A stretch of DNA of 64,000 bases from Streptomyces syringium (GCF_017876625.1 NZ_JAGIOH010000001.1:7213501-7277500); one strand, 5' to 3'. Counted from the first letter of the stretch, positions 29,092 to 36,853 are shown. Notes: generated by a model not told the origin, from the letters alone. Numbers and translations: made by a program.

Positions 29092-29107
29092 CTAGCAATT
29101 TTCCCAC
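29092..29107 (+). promoter_or_regulatory. Possible PAS-LuxR operator upstream of the sugar operon
   Basis: CTAGCAATTTTCCCAC fits 12 of 16 positions of the PimM operator consensus as I remember it (CTVGGGAWWTCCCBAG). It lies in a more AT-rich stretch about 150 bases before the thymidylyltransferase start. A short dyad GGAAA/TTTCC (29087-29091/29100-29104) overlaps it. This is weak on its own and only interesting because a PAS-LuxR gene lies 5.5 kb away. Confidence 0.3.
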
Positions 29108-29254
29108 TCCCGATCCTCTGAAATGGGGTGGCCGTCGCGCTGATGTGACCCGGTGGCACGAGACATCGAAGGAAGGGACGACCCGAGGTGTTCGGTGCGG
29201 TCGAAATGCGGTCAAGGCCTGAAGCCCTTCAGTATCGCGAGGAAAGGACCTTCC

Positions 29255-30322
29255 ATGAAGGCTCTGGTGTTGTCGGGCGGGGCGGGAACCCGTCTGCGAC
29301 CGTTCAGCTACTCCATGCCGAAACAACTCATACCGATCGCCAACAAGCCCGTTCTCGAGCATGTGCTGGAGACCATCCGTGAGCTGGGCGTCACTGACAT
29401 CGGAGTGATCGTCGGTGACCGGGGGCCGCACATAGCGGCCGTCCTCGGCGACGGTTCCCGCTTCGGCGTGCGGCTGACCTTCATCGAACAGAAGGAACCG
29501 CTCGGCCTCGCCCACACCGTCTCGGTGGCCCGGCCGTTCCTCGGTGACGACGACTTCGTGATGTATCTCGGGGACAACATGCTTCCCGAGGGCATCACCG
29601 AACTCGCCGCGGAGTTCGCCGAGCACCGCCCCGCAGCCCAGGTCGTCGTCCGCAAGGTCGCGGACCCGCGTGCCTTCGGAGTGGCCGAACTCGGAGCGGA
29701 CGGCGAGGTCGTCCGTCTCGTGGAGAAGCCCGCGGAACCGCGCAGCGACCTCGCGCTGATCGGCGTGTACTTCTTCACCCCCGCGATCCACGAGGCCGTG
29801 GACGCCATCGAACCGAGCCACCGGGGCGAGCTGGAGATCACCGACGCCGTCCAGTGGCTCGTGACCGCCGGCGCCGACGTACGCGCCCGTGAGTACCACG
29901 GGTACTGGAAGGACACCGGTCGCGTCGAGGACGTGCTGGAGTGCAACCGGAAGGTCCTCGACGGCATCGAGCATTCCATTGCCGGGGAGGTCGACGACGC
30001 CAGCGAACTGACCGGCCCCGTGATCGTCGAGGCCGGTGCCCGCGTCGTCCGTTCCCGGATCGAGGGCCCGGCGATCGTCGGCGCGGGCACCCTCGTGGAG
30101 GACAGCCGCGTCGGCCCGTACACGGCCCTCGGCCGTGACTGCGTGCTGCGCCACACCAGAATCGACTACTCCATCACCTTGGAAGGTGCCACGGTGACCC
30201 ATGTACGCGGTCTGCACGGCTCATTGATCGGCCGTTCGGCCACCGTCGACGCCACCGAGGTGGGCGCGGACCGCCACCGCATCGTCGTCGGCTGCCACGC
30301 CCGCGTCGAGGTGGTGGCATGA
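29255..30322 (+). CDS. rmlA: Glucose-1-phosphate thymidylyltransferase (StrD-like long form)
   Basis: This 355-residue enzyme should make dTDP-glucose from glucose-1-phosphate and dTTP, the first step to dTDP-deoxysugars in the cytosol. The N-terminus carries the nucleotidyltransferase signature LSGGAGTRLRPFSYSMPKQL, followed by YLGDNML and VEKPAEP. The C-terminal third (from about residue 250) has left-handed beta-helix hexapeptide-like repeats, as in StrD-type enzymes, which are about 60 residues longer than RfbA. I chose ATG 29255 because GAGGAAAGGA precedes it and the protein begins exactly at the conserved MKALVLSGG; an upstream in-frame start lacks support. The stop overlaps the start of rmlB as ATGA. 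It is the first gene of a four-gene plus-strand group supplying and attaching sugar to the polyketide. Confidence 0.95.
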   Translation: MKALVLSGGAGTRLRPFSYSMPKQLIPIANKPVLEHVLETIRELGVTDIGVIVGDRGPHIAAVLGDGSRFGVRLTFIEQKEPLGLAHTVSVARPFLGDDDFVMYLGDNMLPEGITELAAEFAEHRPAAQVVVRKVADPRAFGVAELGADGEVVRLVEKPAEPRSDLALIGVYFFTPAIHEAVDAIEPSHRGELEITDAVQWLVTAGADVRAREYHGYWKDTGRVEDVLECNRKVLDGIEHSIAGEVDDASELTGPVIVEAGARVVRSRIEGPAIVGAGTLVEDSRVGPYTALGRDCVLRHTRIDYSITLEGATVTHVRGLHGSLIGRSATVDATEVGADRHRIVVGCHARVEVVA

Positions 30323-31299
30323 GGCTCCTGGTCACCGGCGCGGCCGGCTTCATCGGCTCGACGTACGTCCGTACGCTCCTGGACGGCGGCTACCCCGGCT
30401 ACGAGGACGCCCGCGTCACCGTCCTGGACAAGCTGACCTACGCGGGCAACCGCGACAACCTGCCCGCCACGCACCCCCGCATGACCTTCGTCCGCGGTGA
30501 CATCAACGACCTGCCGCTCCTGCTCGATCTGCTGCCCGGGCACGACGCCGTGGTGCACTTCGCCGCCGAGTCGCACGTCGACCGCTCCCTGACGGCCGCC
30601 GCGGAATTCATCCGGACGAACGTCTGCGGCACCCAGAACCTCCTCGAAGCATGTCTGCGCAGCGGCGTCCAGCGCGTCGTGCACGTCTCCACCGACGAGG
30701 TGTACGGCTCCATCGCCGAGGGCTCCTGGACCGAGGAGTGGCCGCTGGAACCCAACACCCCCTACGCGGCCTCCAAGGCGGCCTCCGACCTGGTGGCACG
30801 CTCGTACTGGAAGACGCACGGCCTGGACCTGTCGATCACCCGCTGCTCCAACAACTACGGGCCGTACCAGCACCCCGAGAAGCTCATCCCGCTGTTCATC
30901 ACCAATCTGCTGGAGGGCCGGACCGTCCCCCTCTACGGGGACGGCCACAACATCCGCGAGTGGCTGCACGTCGACGACCACTGCCGGGGCATCCAGCTCG
31001 TCCTCACCAGCGGGCGGTCCGGTGAGGTCTACAACATCGGCGGCGGCAACGAATACACCAACGTCGAGATCACCCGGCGGCTGCTGGAGCTGTGCGGCGC
31101 CGACGAGTCCATGGTCCGCCACGTCGCCGACCGCAAGGGACACGACCTGCGCTACTCCATCGCGGAGGACAAGATCCGGGACGAGCTGGGATACGTCCCG
31201 CTGACGCCCTTCGAGCGCGGTCTCGCCGACACGGTCGGCTGGTACCGGGACAACCCCGGCTGGTGGAAAGTGTCCAAGCCGCAGGAGGAAGCGAAGTGA
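30319..31299 (+). CDS. rmlB: dTDP-glucose 4,6-dehydratase
   Basis: This 326-residue short-chain dehydrogenase/reductase converts dTDP-glucose to dTDP-4-keto-6-deoxyglucose with bound NAD. The Rossmann motif is GAAGFIGS at the N-terminus. The catalytic set STDEVYG (Thr, Asp, Glu) and YAASKAASD (YxxxK) is complete, as is the substrate segment NNYGPYQHPEKLIP. Length is normal for StrE/RmlB. It overlaps rmlA upstream (ATGA) and the glycosyltransferase downstream (GTGA), so the three are translationally coupled. The next steps of a deoxysugar pathway (2,3-dehydratase, 3,5-epimerase, aminotransferase) are not in the window and may lie upstream of it. Confidence 0.96.
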   Translation: MRLLVTGAAGFIGSTYVRTLLDGGYPGYEDARVTVLDKLTYAGNRDNLPATHPRMTFVRGDINDLPLLLDLLPGHDAVVHFAAESHVDRSLTAAAEFIRTNVCGTQNLLEACLRSGVQRVVHVSTDEVYGSIAEGSWTEEWPLEPNTPYAASKAASDLVARSYWKTHGLDLSITRCSNNYGPYQHPEKLIPLFITNLLEGRTVPLYGDGHNIREWLHVDDHCRGIQLVLTSGRSGEVYNIGGGNEYTNVEITRRLLELCGADESMVRHVADRKGHDLRYSIAEDKIRDELGYVPLTPFERGLADTVGWYRDNPGWWKVSKPQEEAK

Positions 31300-32489
31300 G
31301 CACCGTGGACCGAGGAGCCCCCCTGCGGGTCCTGATCATCCCGAGCCCCGTCGTCACCCACCTCATGCCCCTGGTGCCGCTGGCCTGGGCGCTGCGCGCC
31401 GCGGGTCACGAGCTCCTCGTCGTCGGGCAGCCGGACGTGATGGGCGTCGCCCGGCAGGCCGGGCTGAACGCCGTGAGCATCGGCGACCGGTTCGGCATGG
31501 AGGACGTCTTCCACAGCATGCTGGTGCCCGGCAAGCGCCCCATCGAGCTGTGGGGCCGGCTCGACCCCGCGCACCTGGAGCACTTCCCCCCGGTCTGGAA
31601 GGACCACAGCGACCGCGTACTCCCCGCCTACCTGGAGCTCGCCCGCGCGTACCGCCCCGACCTGATCGTGGCCGACCCGATGGAGTTCAACTCCCTCGTG
31701 GTGGGCGGCCTGCTGGGCGTCCCGGTCCTGCACCACCGGTTCGGTGTCGACGCGGTGTCCGAGCCGGTGCGCGCGGCCGCGCGGATCGCGCTGCGGGACT
31801 CCTGCCGGGCCCTGGGCCTCGACGAGCTGCCCGACCCCGGTATCCAGCTCGACCCCTGCCCCCCGGACCTGCAACTGCCCGGACTCCTCCAGGCCCTCCC
31901 CATCCGCTACGTGCCCTTCAACGGCAGTGGCGAGGTGCCCTCCTGGCTCCGTGCCGAGCGGCCGTCGGCCCCGGGGAAGCGGCGTGTCGTGGTCTCCCTG
32001 GGCACCCGTACGCTCGCGCTCCACGGCGTGCCCTTCATGCGCGGCCTGTTGCGGGCCTTCGAGGGGTTGCGGGACGTGGAGGCCATCGCCACGGTCCCCG
32101 GGGCGTTCCGCGACGAGATCGGAGCCGTGCCGGGCAATGTGCGCATGACCGACCCGGTGCCGCTGCACCTGCTCGTGGAGACCTGCGACGCGGTCGTCCA
32201 CCACGGGGGTTCGGGCACGGTCCTGACCACCGTGCACGCCGGGCTCCCGCACCTCGTACTGCCGCAGATGGCCGACCAGTTCGGGCACGCCGACCAGCTG
32301 GTCGCGACCGGGGCGGGCATCATGATCGACGACGCCGCGGGGCAGAACGACCCGGTGTGCCTGCGGGGCGCGCTGGAGGAGCTGCTGACGGATCCCGGCT
32401 ACGCCAAGGGGGCGTGGGAACTGCGGGAAGCCATGCGGGAGATGCCCGCCCCCTCCGAGGTCGTGGCCGGGCTCGGGCGACTCCTCTGA
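31296..32489 (+). CDS. GT1-family glycosyltransferase (EryCIII/DesVII-like fold)
   Basis: This 397-residue GT-B enzyme is likely to transfer a TDP-deoxysugar to the polyketide aglycone. The N-terminal acceptor domain begins VLIIPSPVVTHLMPLVPLAW, and the C-terminal donor domain has the UGT-type HHGGSGTVLTTVHAGLPHLV followed by PQMADQFGHADQL, which binds the nucleotide-sugar. GTG 31296 follows AGGAGG and overlaps the rmlB stop; frames open further upstream are inside rmlB. No separate auxiliary (DesVIII/EryCII-like) protein is seen next to it. Acceptor and sugar cannot be told from sequence alone. Confidence 0.92.
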   Translation: MSTVDRGAPLRVLIIPSPVVTHLMPLVPLAWALRAAGHELLVVGQPDVMGVARQAGLNAVSIGDRFGMEDVFHSMLVPGKRPIELWGRLDPAHLEHFPPVWKDHSDRVLPAYLELARAYRPDLIVADPMEFNSLVVGGLLGVPVLHHRFGVDAVSEPVRAAARIALRDSCRALGLDELPDPGIQLDPCPPDLQLPGLLQALPIRYVPFNGSGEVPSWLRAERPSAPGKRRVVVSLGTRTLALHGVPFMRGLLRAFEGLRDVEAIATVPGAFRDEIGAVPGNVRMTDPVPLHLLVETCDAVVHHGGSGTVLTTVHAGLPHLVLPQMADQFGHADQLVATGAGIMIDDAAGQNDPVCLRGALEELLTDPGYAKGAWELREAMREMPAPSEVVAGLGRLL

Positions 32490-32533
32490 CCCCGTCCGCC
32501 CTCGATGCACGCCCGAACCACCCCCGTCACCCC

Positions 32534-32559
32534 GGGGTGCGGCCGGACGGCCGCACCCC
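32534..32559 (+). terminator. Stem-loop between glycosyltransferase and FkbM methyltransferase
   Basis: Arms of 12 bases, GGGGTGCGGCCG and CGGCCGCACCCC, form a perfect stem with a very short loop in the 93-base gap. It could be a terminator, or an RNA stabiliser within one operon, since the next gene has its own strong ribosome-binding site just after it. Confidence 0.5.
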
Positions 32560-32582
32560 CATCCTCACAAGGAGCCCCGTTG

Positions 32583-33377
32583 ATGACCGAGCAGCCCGGC
32601 CGGCCCGGCCAGTCCGCCGTCGAGTGCGACCTCCCCGACGGCCGGTCCGTCCTGGGTATCCACCCCATGGAGACGGTCACGCTCTGGGGGGAGATCGCCG
32701 GGGATTCCCCGTACGCGCGCGCGTCCGCCGGGCTGGGCCCCGATGATGTGATCCTCGACATCGGCGCGCACATCGGCCTGGCCTCGATGCGCTTCGCCGA
32801 ACAGGCCCCCGGTGCCCGGATTCTGTCGTTCGAACCCGCCCCCGTGACCTACGCCTGCCTGGCGGACAACGTCACCCGGCACGTCCCGACCGGCACCGCG
32901 TTCCCCCAGGCGGTGGGCGGCGAGGCGGGGACCGCGGAGCTCACCTTCCACCCCTTCAACTCCTCGACGTCGACCCTGCACGCCGACCCGGAGGACGACC
33001 TGCGCAACTTCACGGCGTTCGTCGACAACACCGAGGTGCCCGGGGACGCCCGGGAGCTGATGCTCAGCGCCTTCGGCGAGAAGCAGACGGTCACCGTCGA
33101 CGTGACCACGGTGACCGCCGTGGTGAAGGAGCACGGCATCGAGCGGATCGGTCTGCTGAAGATCGACGTGGAGCGCGGTGAACTGGAGGTGCTGCGCGGC
33201 ATCGACGCCGGGCTCTGGCCGCGGATCCAGCGCGTGCTCCTCGAAGTGCACGACATCGACGGCCGGCTCGGCAGGATCGTCGCCGAGCTGGCCGGCCTCG
33301 GCTTCGAGGTCACTGTGTCGCAGGCACCGGTCTTCGTCGGCGGCAGCGTGTTCAACCTGCTCGCGAAGCGTCCCTGA
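32583..33377 (+). CDS. FkbM-family SAM-dependent O-methyltransferase
   Basis: This 264-residue class I methyltransferase shows SAM-binding motif VILDIGAHIGLASMRFAE, motif II acidic ILSFEPAP, and the family's C-terminal KIDVERGELEVLRGI. FkbM proteins methylate hydroxyls of polyketides or sugars. Because it sits in the sugar gene group, methylation of a sugar hydroxyl is plausible, but the target is not shown. ATG 32583 is chosen because AAGGAG lies 7 bases upstream; an in-frame upstream start lies before the hairpin and lacks a ribosome-binding site. It converges on the next gene with only two bases between stops. Confidence 0.88.
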   Translation: MTEQPGRPGQSAVECDLPDGRSVLGIHPMETVTLWGEIAGDSPYARASAGLGPDDVILDIGAHIGLASMRFAEQAPGARILSFEPAPVTYACLADNVTRHVPTGTAFPQAVGGEAGTAELTFHPFNSSTSTLHADPEDDLRNFTAFVDNTEVPGDARELMLSAFGEKQTVTVDVTTVTAVVKEHGIERIGLLKIDVERGELEVLRGIDAGLWPRIQRVLLEVHDIDGRLGRIVAELAGLGFEVTVSQAPVFVGGSVFNLLAKRP

Positions 33378-33379
33378 CC

Positions 33380-34144
33380 TCAGAGCCGTGTCGTGACCGC
33401 GTCGCCCCGGAACTCCCAGCTGAACACGTCCAGGACGCGACGGTAGTAGTCCGGGCCGAAGCCCAGCCGGTCCACCTCGGGGACGAGGGCCCGCAGCTTG
33501 TCGATGGAGACGGTGTGATGACTGCCCGTCTCCCGGTACTCGCGGCGGGCCGTCAGGCCGAGGCTCCGCTCCAGGTGGTCGACGATCTGGTCGACCGGGA
33601 CCGCGACACCGGAAGCGACGTTGACCGTCTCGGCCGTCAGGTCCAGCGCCAGCAGCCGGTCGATCACGGTCACCGTGTCGGTCACATCGATCAGATCGCG
33701 GGTGGCGGCACGGTGGACGTGGACCACACCGCCCCGCAACTGCCGTACCAGCGTGGGCAGTAGCTGGTGCGGTGGCTGGCCGGGGCCCACCAGATGGCTC
33801 AGGCGCAGAATCAGATGGTCGGCGCCCGTGGCGCGCAGCTGCTCCTCGAGGGCGAGTTTGTGCGCGCCGTAAGGGGAGCAGGGCGCCACGGGCCGGTCCT
33901 CCCGCCCGGGCCCCTCCGCCGCCCCGTACATCCCGGTCGCGGACGTCGAGAAGAACAGCAGCCGCCGCCCGTCGGCCTTGCAGCGCAGCGCGGTCTCCCG
34001 CACCAGCGCGGCCTCACGGGCGAAGTCGGCGTCGGAGGTCCCCGAGGCCCAGGAGACCCCGGCCGCGAGCGCCACGGTCCCCGGGTGGCGGTCGGCTATC
34101 GGTCGCAGACTCCCGGCGAGGAATCCGTTACCCACTATGTCCAT
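33380..34144 (-). CDS. NAD(P)-dependent epimerase/dehydratase, probable sugar-nucleotide ketoreductase
   Basis: This is a 254-residue extended SDR-fold protein. The N-terminus MDIVGNGFLAGSLRPI has a GxGxxA nucleotide motif, and FFSTSATGMYGA plus SPYGAHKLALE supply the Ser/Thr and YxxxK catalytic residues. It lacks the C-terminal extension of classical 4,6-dehydratases. Proteins of this type in natural-product clusters act as 4-ketoreductases or epimerases of dTDP-4-keto-6-deoxysugars, which would fit the neighbouring rmlA-rmlB. Transcribed alone on the minus strand, divergent from the LuxR gene. AGGA lies 9 bases before the ATG. The exact reaction is an inference. Confidence 0.75.
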   Translation of the reverse strand: MDIVGNGFLAGSLRPIADRHPGTVALAAGVSWASGTSDADFAREAALVRETALRCKADGRRLLFFSTSATGMYGAAEGPGREDRPVAPCSPYGAHKLALEEQLRATGADHLILRLSHLVGPGQPPHQLLPTLVRQLRGGVVHVHRAATRDLIDVTDTVTVIDRLLALDLTAETVNVASGVAVPVDQIVDHLERSLGLTARREYRETGSHHTVSIDKLRALVPEVDRLGFGPDYYRRVLDVFSWEFRGDAVTTRL

Positions 34145-34353
34145 GCGTCGAGTCCTGATCTTCGAGATGAGGGGGGTCGGCCGTGCCGGGCGTAGAAGAC
34201 CAGCGATCGCCCCGGGACGTCAACCATGCGGGCGGATGTCCAATGATGTCCTTAGTGTTTCGCCGAGCCGGGCGGCCCGTGGAACCGGCGCCGGTCCCGG
34301 GCACCGACCAGCGGGGGCACCGGCCCGGCCCCCGGGCGCCGCGGGCGGACCGT

Positions 34354-34397
34354 ACCGAACCACCGAAACACCGGCATTGGACCGAACCAACCGAACC
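34354..34397 (+). repeat. Short direct repeats ACCGAACC in the divergent promoter region
   Basis: ACCGAACC occurs at 34354, 34381 and 34390, with a variant ACCGAAAC at 34362. The copies lie on one face-sequence of about 45 bases, 50 bases before the likely -35 box of the LuxR gene. They could be binding sites for an activator of the LuxR or SDR gene. Spacing (8, 19, 9) is not the 11/22-base spacing of typical SARP sites. Confidence 0.45.
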
Positions 34398-34445
34398 CTT
34401 TCGGAAGCACAAACCGCAGGCTTAGTCGTGTGGGCCCGGATGACG

Positions 34446-34475
34446 TTGACGCGCCTCCTCGAATCTCTCTACTGT
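34446..34475 (+). promoter_or_regulatory. Probable promoter of the PAS-LuxR gene
   Basis: TTGACG at 34446-34451, an 18-base spacer, and TACTGT at 34470-34475 resemble a housekeeping (HrdB-type) promoter. Transcription would start about 110 bases before the GTG start, leaving a long untranslated leader. Confidence 0.55.
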
Positions 34476-34593
34476 GCGGTTCCGGAGCCGGGCAGTCCAG
34501 GGCATTCCGAACGAGGCCCGGCCATCGGTTTTCTGACGCATTTCTAGCGCGTGGTTCTGAACGCTCTGCGGAACCTGAAAGATTGGCAGGCTC

Positions 34594-35271
34594 GTGGCTA
34601 ATTCCTTACTTGCAGACTTGGTACCGGGCGTTACTCGCGGATACACGGACGACCCTGGGGTCGGCCAGCCGCAGTTCGACCAGCCGGGCCTGTGTATGGC
34701 CTCCCTCGATCCGACCCTGACGATCCGACAGGCGAATCAGGAGTTCTTCCGCCAGTTCGGCGCCTCCTCGGCGGACGTGTGCGGGCGCAGCTTCCAGGAG
34801 CTGGTGCACCCGAGCGTGCAGCAGCCGCTGATGCGCCAGTTCTCGCGGCTGGTCGAGGGCAAGCGGCAGCGCTTCGCCACCCATGTGGTCGGGGTGCGGC
34901 AGGAGGACTCGGCCTTCGCCAGCCCGCTGACGGCCATCGCCGTCCGCGGTGGTACGCCCGAGGATGCGTCGATCCTGGTGCTGATGCCCCAGACCCAAGG
35001 ATCCGATGACGCCGGGGTGGTCACCAACCGGAAGAAGATTCTCACCGAGATAGACGCACGCATCCTCGAGGGCATAGCCGCCGGGATCTCCACGGTCCCG
35101 CTCGCCTCACGGCTCTACCTCAGCCGGCAGGGCGTCGAGTACCACGTGACCGGATTGCTCCGGAAGCTCAAGGTGCCCAACCGGGCCGCCCTCGTCTCGC
35201 GGGCCTACTCCATGGGGGTGCTCAATGTGGGCACCTGGCCGCCGAAGGTTGTCGAGGAATTCATCAAGTGA
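34594..35271 (+). CDS. PAS-LuxR transcriptional activator (PimM/NysRIV-like), with TTA codon
   Basis: This is a 225-residue regulator. An N-terminal PAS-like sensor covers about residues 30-130 (ASLDPTLTIRQANQEFFRQF, GRSFQELVHPS). The C-terminus is a LuxR-type helix-turn-helix (about 150-205) with ILEGIAAGISTVPLASRLYL and VEYHVTGLLRKLKVPNRAAL. PAS-LuxR proteins of this size (PimM, AmphRIV, NysRIV) are positive regulators found in polyene macrolide clusters, which agrees with the PKS prediction. Codon 5 is TTA (34606-34608), so translation should need the bldA tRNA and be delayed to differentiation. GTG 34594 is the first start in the frame; the ribosome-binding site (GGCAGG) is weak. A long inverted repeat follows the gene. 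Confidence 0.92.
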   Translation: MANSLLADLVPGVTRGYTDDPGVGQPQFDQPGLCMASLDPTLTIRQANQEFFRQFGASSADVCGRSFQELVHPSVQQPLMRQFSRLVEGKRQRFATHVVGVRQEDSAFASPLTAIAVRGGTPEDASILVLMPQTQGSDDAGVVTNRKKILTEIDARILEGIAAGISTVPLASRLYLSRQGVEYHVTGLLRKLKVPNRAALVSRAYSMGVLNVGTWPPKVVEEFIK

Positions 35272-35295
35272 CCCCCATAAAGGATTGACGTCGAC

Positions 35296-35382
35296 CGGCC
35301 GGCCATCCGGCCGAAACAGCTCGGCCACGGCGGAACTTTCGGGCCATAAATACCCGACGGTTCTCCGCCGTGGCCGAGCTGT
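35296..35382 (+). terminator. Double stem-loop after the LuxR gene, with 19-bp perfect outer arms
   Basis: A 7-bp hairpin (CGGCCGG/CCGGCCG, 35296-35313) is followed by a large one. Arms ACAGCTCGGCCACGGCGGA (35316-35334) and its exact complement (35364-35382) flank a 29-base loop that itself holds CGGG/CCCG. Nineteen perfect base pairs is unusually long. It is most likely the LuxR terminator, isolating the thioesterase gene. Confidence 0.7.
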
Positions 35383-35440
35383 CGTCCGTGGGCGAACCCG
35401 GGGTAAGCGCGGGAAGGGCCGTGGAAGGGCAGCCGAAGGG

Positions 35441-35456
35441 CAAGGGAAACGCCCAG
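35441..35456 (+). promoter_or_regulatory. Candidate PAS-LuxR operator upstream of the thioesterase gene
   Basis: CAAGGGAAACGCCCAG matches 13 of 16 positions of the PimM consensus as I recall it (CTVGGGAWWTCCCBAG). It lies about 28 bases upstream of a plausible -35 box and 95 bases before the thioesterase start, a typical activator position. The consensus is from memory and the assignment is inference. Confidence 0.45.
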
Positions 35457-35483
35457 AGATTTCCTGCACGGTGCGGTGCGGTC

Positions 35484-35513
35484 TTGTGCCCGCTCGGCCG
35501 CCGCACGGATAGT
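35484..35513 (+). promoter_or_regulatory. Possible promoter of the thioesterase gene
   Basis: TTGTGC (35484-35489) and GATAGT (35508-35513) are separated by 18 bases. Each box fits the consensus only in part, as expected for an activator-dependent promoter. The start codon is 37 bases further on. Confidence 0.4.
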
Positions 35514-35550
35514 GGCATCGCGCCGAAAATGAACGAGACGAAGGACGAGC

Positions 35551-36321
35551 ATGGCTGAGATACCCGTGGACGACACGCTGTGGTGCCGGAACTTCCGTCC
35601 CGCCCCGGACGCACCGGTGCGTCTGGTCTGCTTCCCGCACGCGGGCGGTTCCGCGAGCTTCTTCCTGCCCGTCGCCTCGGCGCTGACGCCGGACGCCGAT
35701 GTCCTGGCGATCCAGTACCCCGGGCGCCAGGACCGCCGCCGGGAGGCCTGCGTGGACGACATCGCGACACTCGCCGAACAGGTCCACACCGCCCTCGCCG
35801 GCTGGCTGGACCGCCCGGTGGTGTTCTTCGGCCACAGCATGGGCGCCCTGCTGGCGTTCGAGGTGGCCCGCCGCATGGAACGCGACGGCCGGGGCCCCGC
35901 GCGCCTGGTCGCCTCGGGCCGCCGCGCGCCCTCCCGCTACCGCTACGAGAACGTCCACCGGCGCGACGACGACGGCATCGTCGCCGAGCTGCGCGAGATG
36001 AGCGGCACGGACACCCGGGTGCTCGGCGACGAGGAGATGCTGCGGATGGTCCTGCCCGCCATCCGCGCCGACTACCGCGCGGTGGAGACCTACCGCAGCG
36101 AGCCGGGCGCGTCGGTGCGCTGCCCGGTCACCGTCATGGTGGGCGACGACGACCCCAGGACCTCCCTCGACGAGGCCGAGGACTGGAAGGGGCACACCAC
36201 CGGCGCGTTCGACATGCAGGTCTACCCCGGTGGGCACTTCTACCTCAGCAGCCAGGCCCCGGCCGTCATCAAGGCGCTGCGCGGGCACCTGGCCGCCGTG
36301 CCGGCCTCGCCCCAGGGCTAG
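35551..36321 (+). CDS. Type II (editing) thioesterase
   Basis: This 256-residue alpha/beta hydrolase hydrolyses stalled or wrong acyl groups from PKS carrier domains. The family signature is complete: CFPHAGGSASFF near the N-terminus, the nucleophile in GHSMGA, the catalytic Asp in GDDDPRT and His in GGHFYL. The segment YPGRQDRR is typical of NRPS/PKS type II thioesterases (NysE, TylO class). It is separate from the PKS protein, which has no thioesterase of its own in this window. ATG 35551 follows AAGGA. It is transcribed alone after the LuxR terminator, apparently from its own promoter. Confidence 0.95.
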   Translation: MAEIPVDDTLWCRNFRPAPDAPVRLVCFPHAGGSASFFLPVASALTPDADVLAIQYPGRQDRRREACVDDIATLAEQVHTALAGWLDRPVVFFGHSMGALLAFEVARRMERDGRGPARLVASGRRAPSRYRYENVHRRDDDGIVAELREMSGTDTRVLGDEEMLRMVLPAIRADYRAVETYRSEPGASVRCPVTVMVGDDDPRTSLDEAEDWKGHTTGAFDMQVYPGGHFYLSSQAPAVIKALRGHLAAVPASPQG

Positions 36322-36460
36322 GCCGCCGGCAGGCCGGGACGGGCCGGGGCCGTGCGGTGCGCGGACACACGTCGTGGCGTCGGCAGTACGGGTGATACCC
36401 CTGCCGACGGCGCGCGTGTCGGTGGACCGGCGGCGCCCCCGCGGGTGACGCTGCGTCGGA

Positions 36461-36510
36461 CAAATAGCCGGAATATAGCGCTATGGCATCAGATAGTTGA
36501 TACGTCAAAC
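36461..36510 (+). promoter_or_regulatory. AT-rich island with palindromes before the ACP operon
   Basis: In otherwise GC-rich DNA this 50-base patch holds a perfect palindrome ATAGCGCTAT (36475-36484) and an imperfect one, TTGATACGTCAA (36497-36508). It lies 44-93 bases before the ACP start and is the likely promoter/operator of the ACP-KAS-MMPL operon. No clear -35/-10 pair could be chosen. Confidence 0.4.
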
Positions 36511-36553
36511 GCGCCGTGGTCCGGTGTCCGGCTCCGATCGAGGAGAGCGATCG

Positions 36554-36853
36554 ATGGAACCCGCGTATGACCTGATGGCCCGTCTGCTCACGGAGCACTT
36601 CGGTATCCCCGAGGAGGAGATCACCCCGGACGCCACGTTCGAGCAGCTCGAAGTCGACTCGCTGGCCAGGGTCGAGTTGATCACCATGCTCGAGGACCGG
36701 CTGCACGTGACCCTGCCCGAGGAACACGGCGACGCCACCGTCGGCGAGGCCGCCGCGTACCTCGACGGGCTCGTGGCGGGCCGCCCCGACCGGGGGCGGG
36801 CCGCCGCCCCGGTCGGGGACCAGCCGGTGGCGATGGCGGGGCCCGCGCGGTGA
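36554..36853 (+). CDS. Free-standing acyl carrier protein
   Basis: This 99-residue protein has an ACP fold in its first 75 residues. The phosphopantetheine serine is in LEVDSLARVEL. The C-terminal 25 residues are an Ala/Gly/Arg/Pro-rich tail. ATG 36554 follows GGAGAG; an in-frame upstream ATG at 36497 lies within the AT-rich island and would add non-conserved residues. The stop overlaps the following ketosynthase, so the two should be made together. It may carry a starter or side-chain acyl group; nothing in the sequence says which. Confidence 0.93.
   Translation: MEPAYDLMARLLTEHFGIPEEEITPDATFEQLEVDSLARVELITMLEDRLHVTLPEEHGDATVGEAAAYLDGLVAGRPDRGRAAAPVGDQPVAMAGPAR

Larger units (their letters stand above)
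34145..34593. other. 449-bp divergent intergenic region
   Basis: This stretch between the SDR gene (minus) and the PAS-LuxR gene (plus) has no convincing coding frame. It holds clustered ACCGAACC-type direct repeats (34354-34397) and a good sigma-70-like promoter for the LuxR gene (34446-34475). A poor match (11 of 16) to a PAS-LuxR operator lies at 34497-34512. The last 100 bases before the LuxR start form a long leader with lower GC than the surroundings. Confidence 0.7.
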
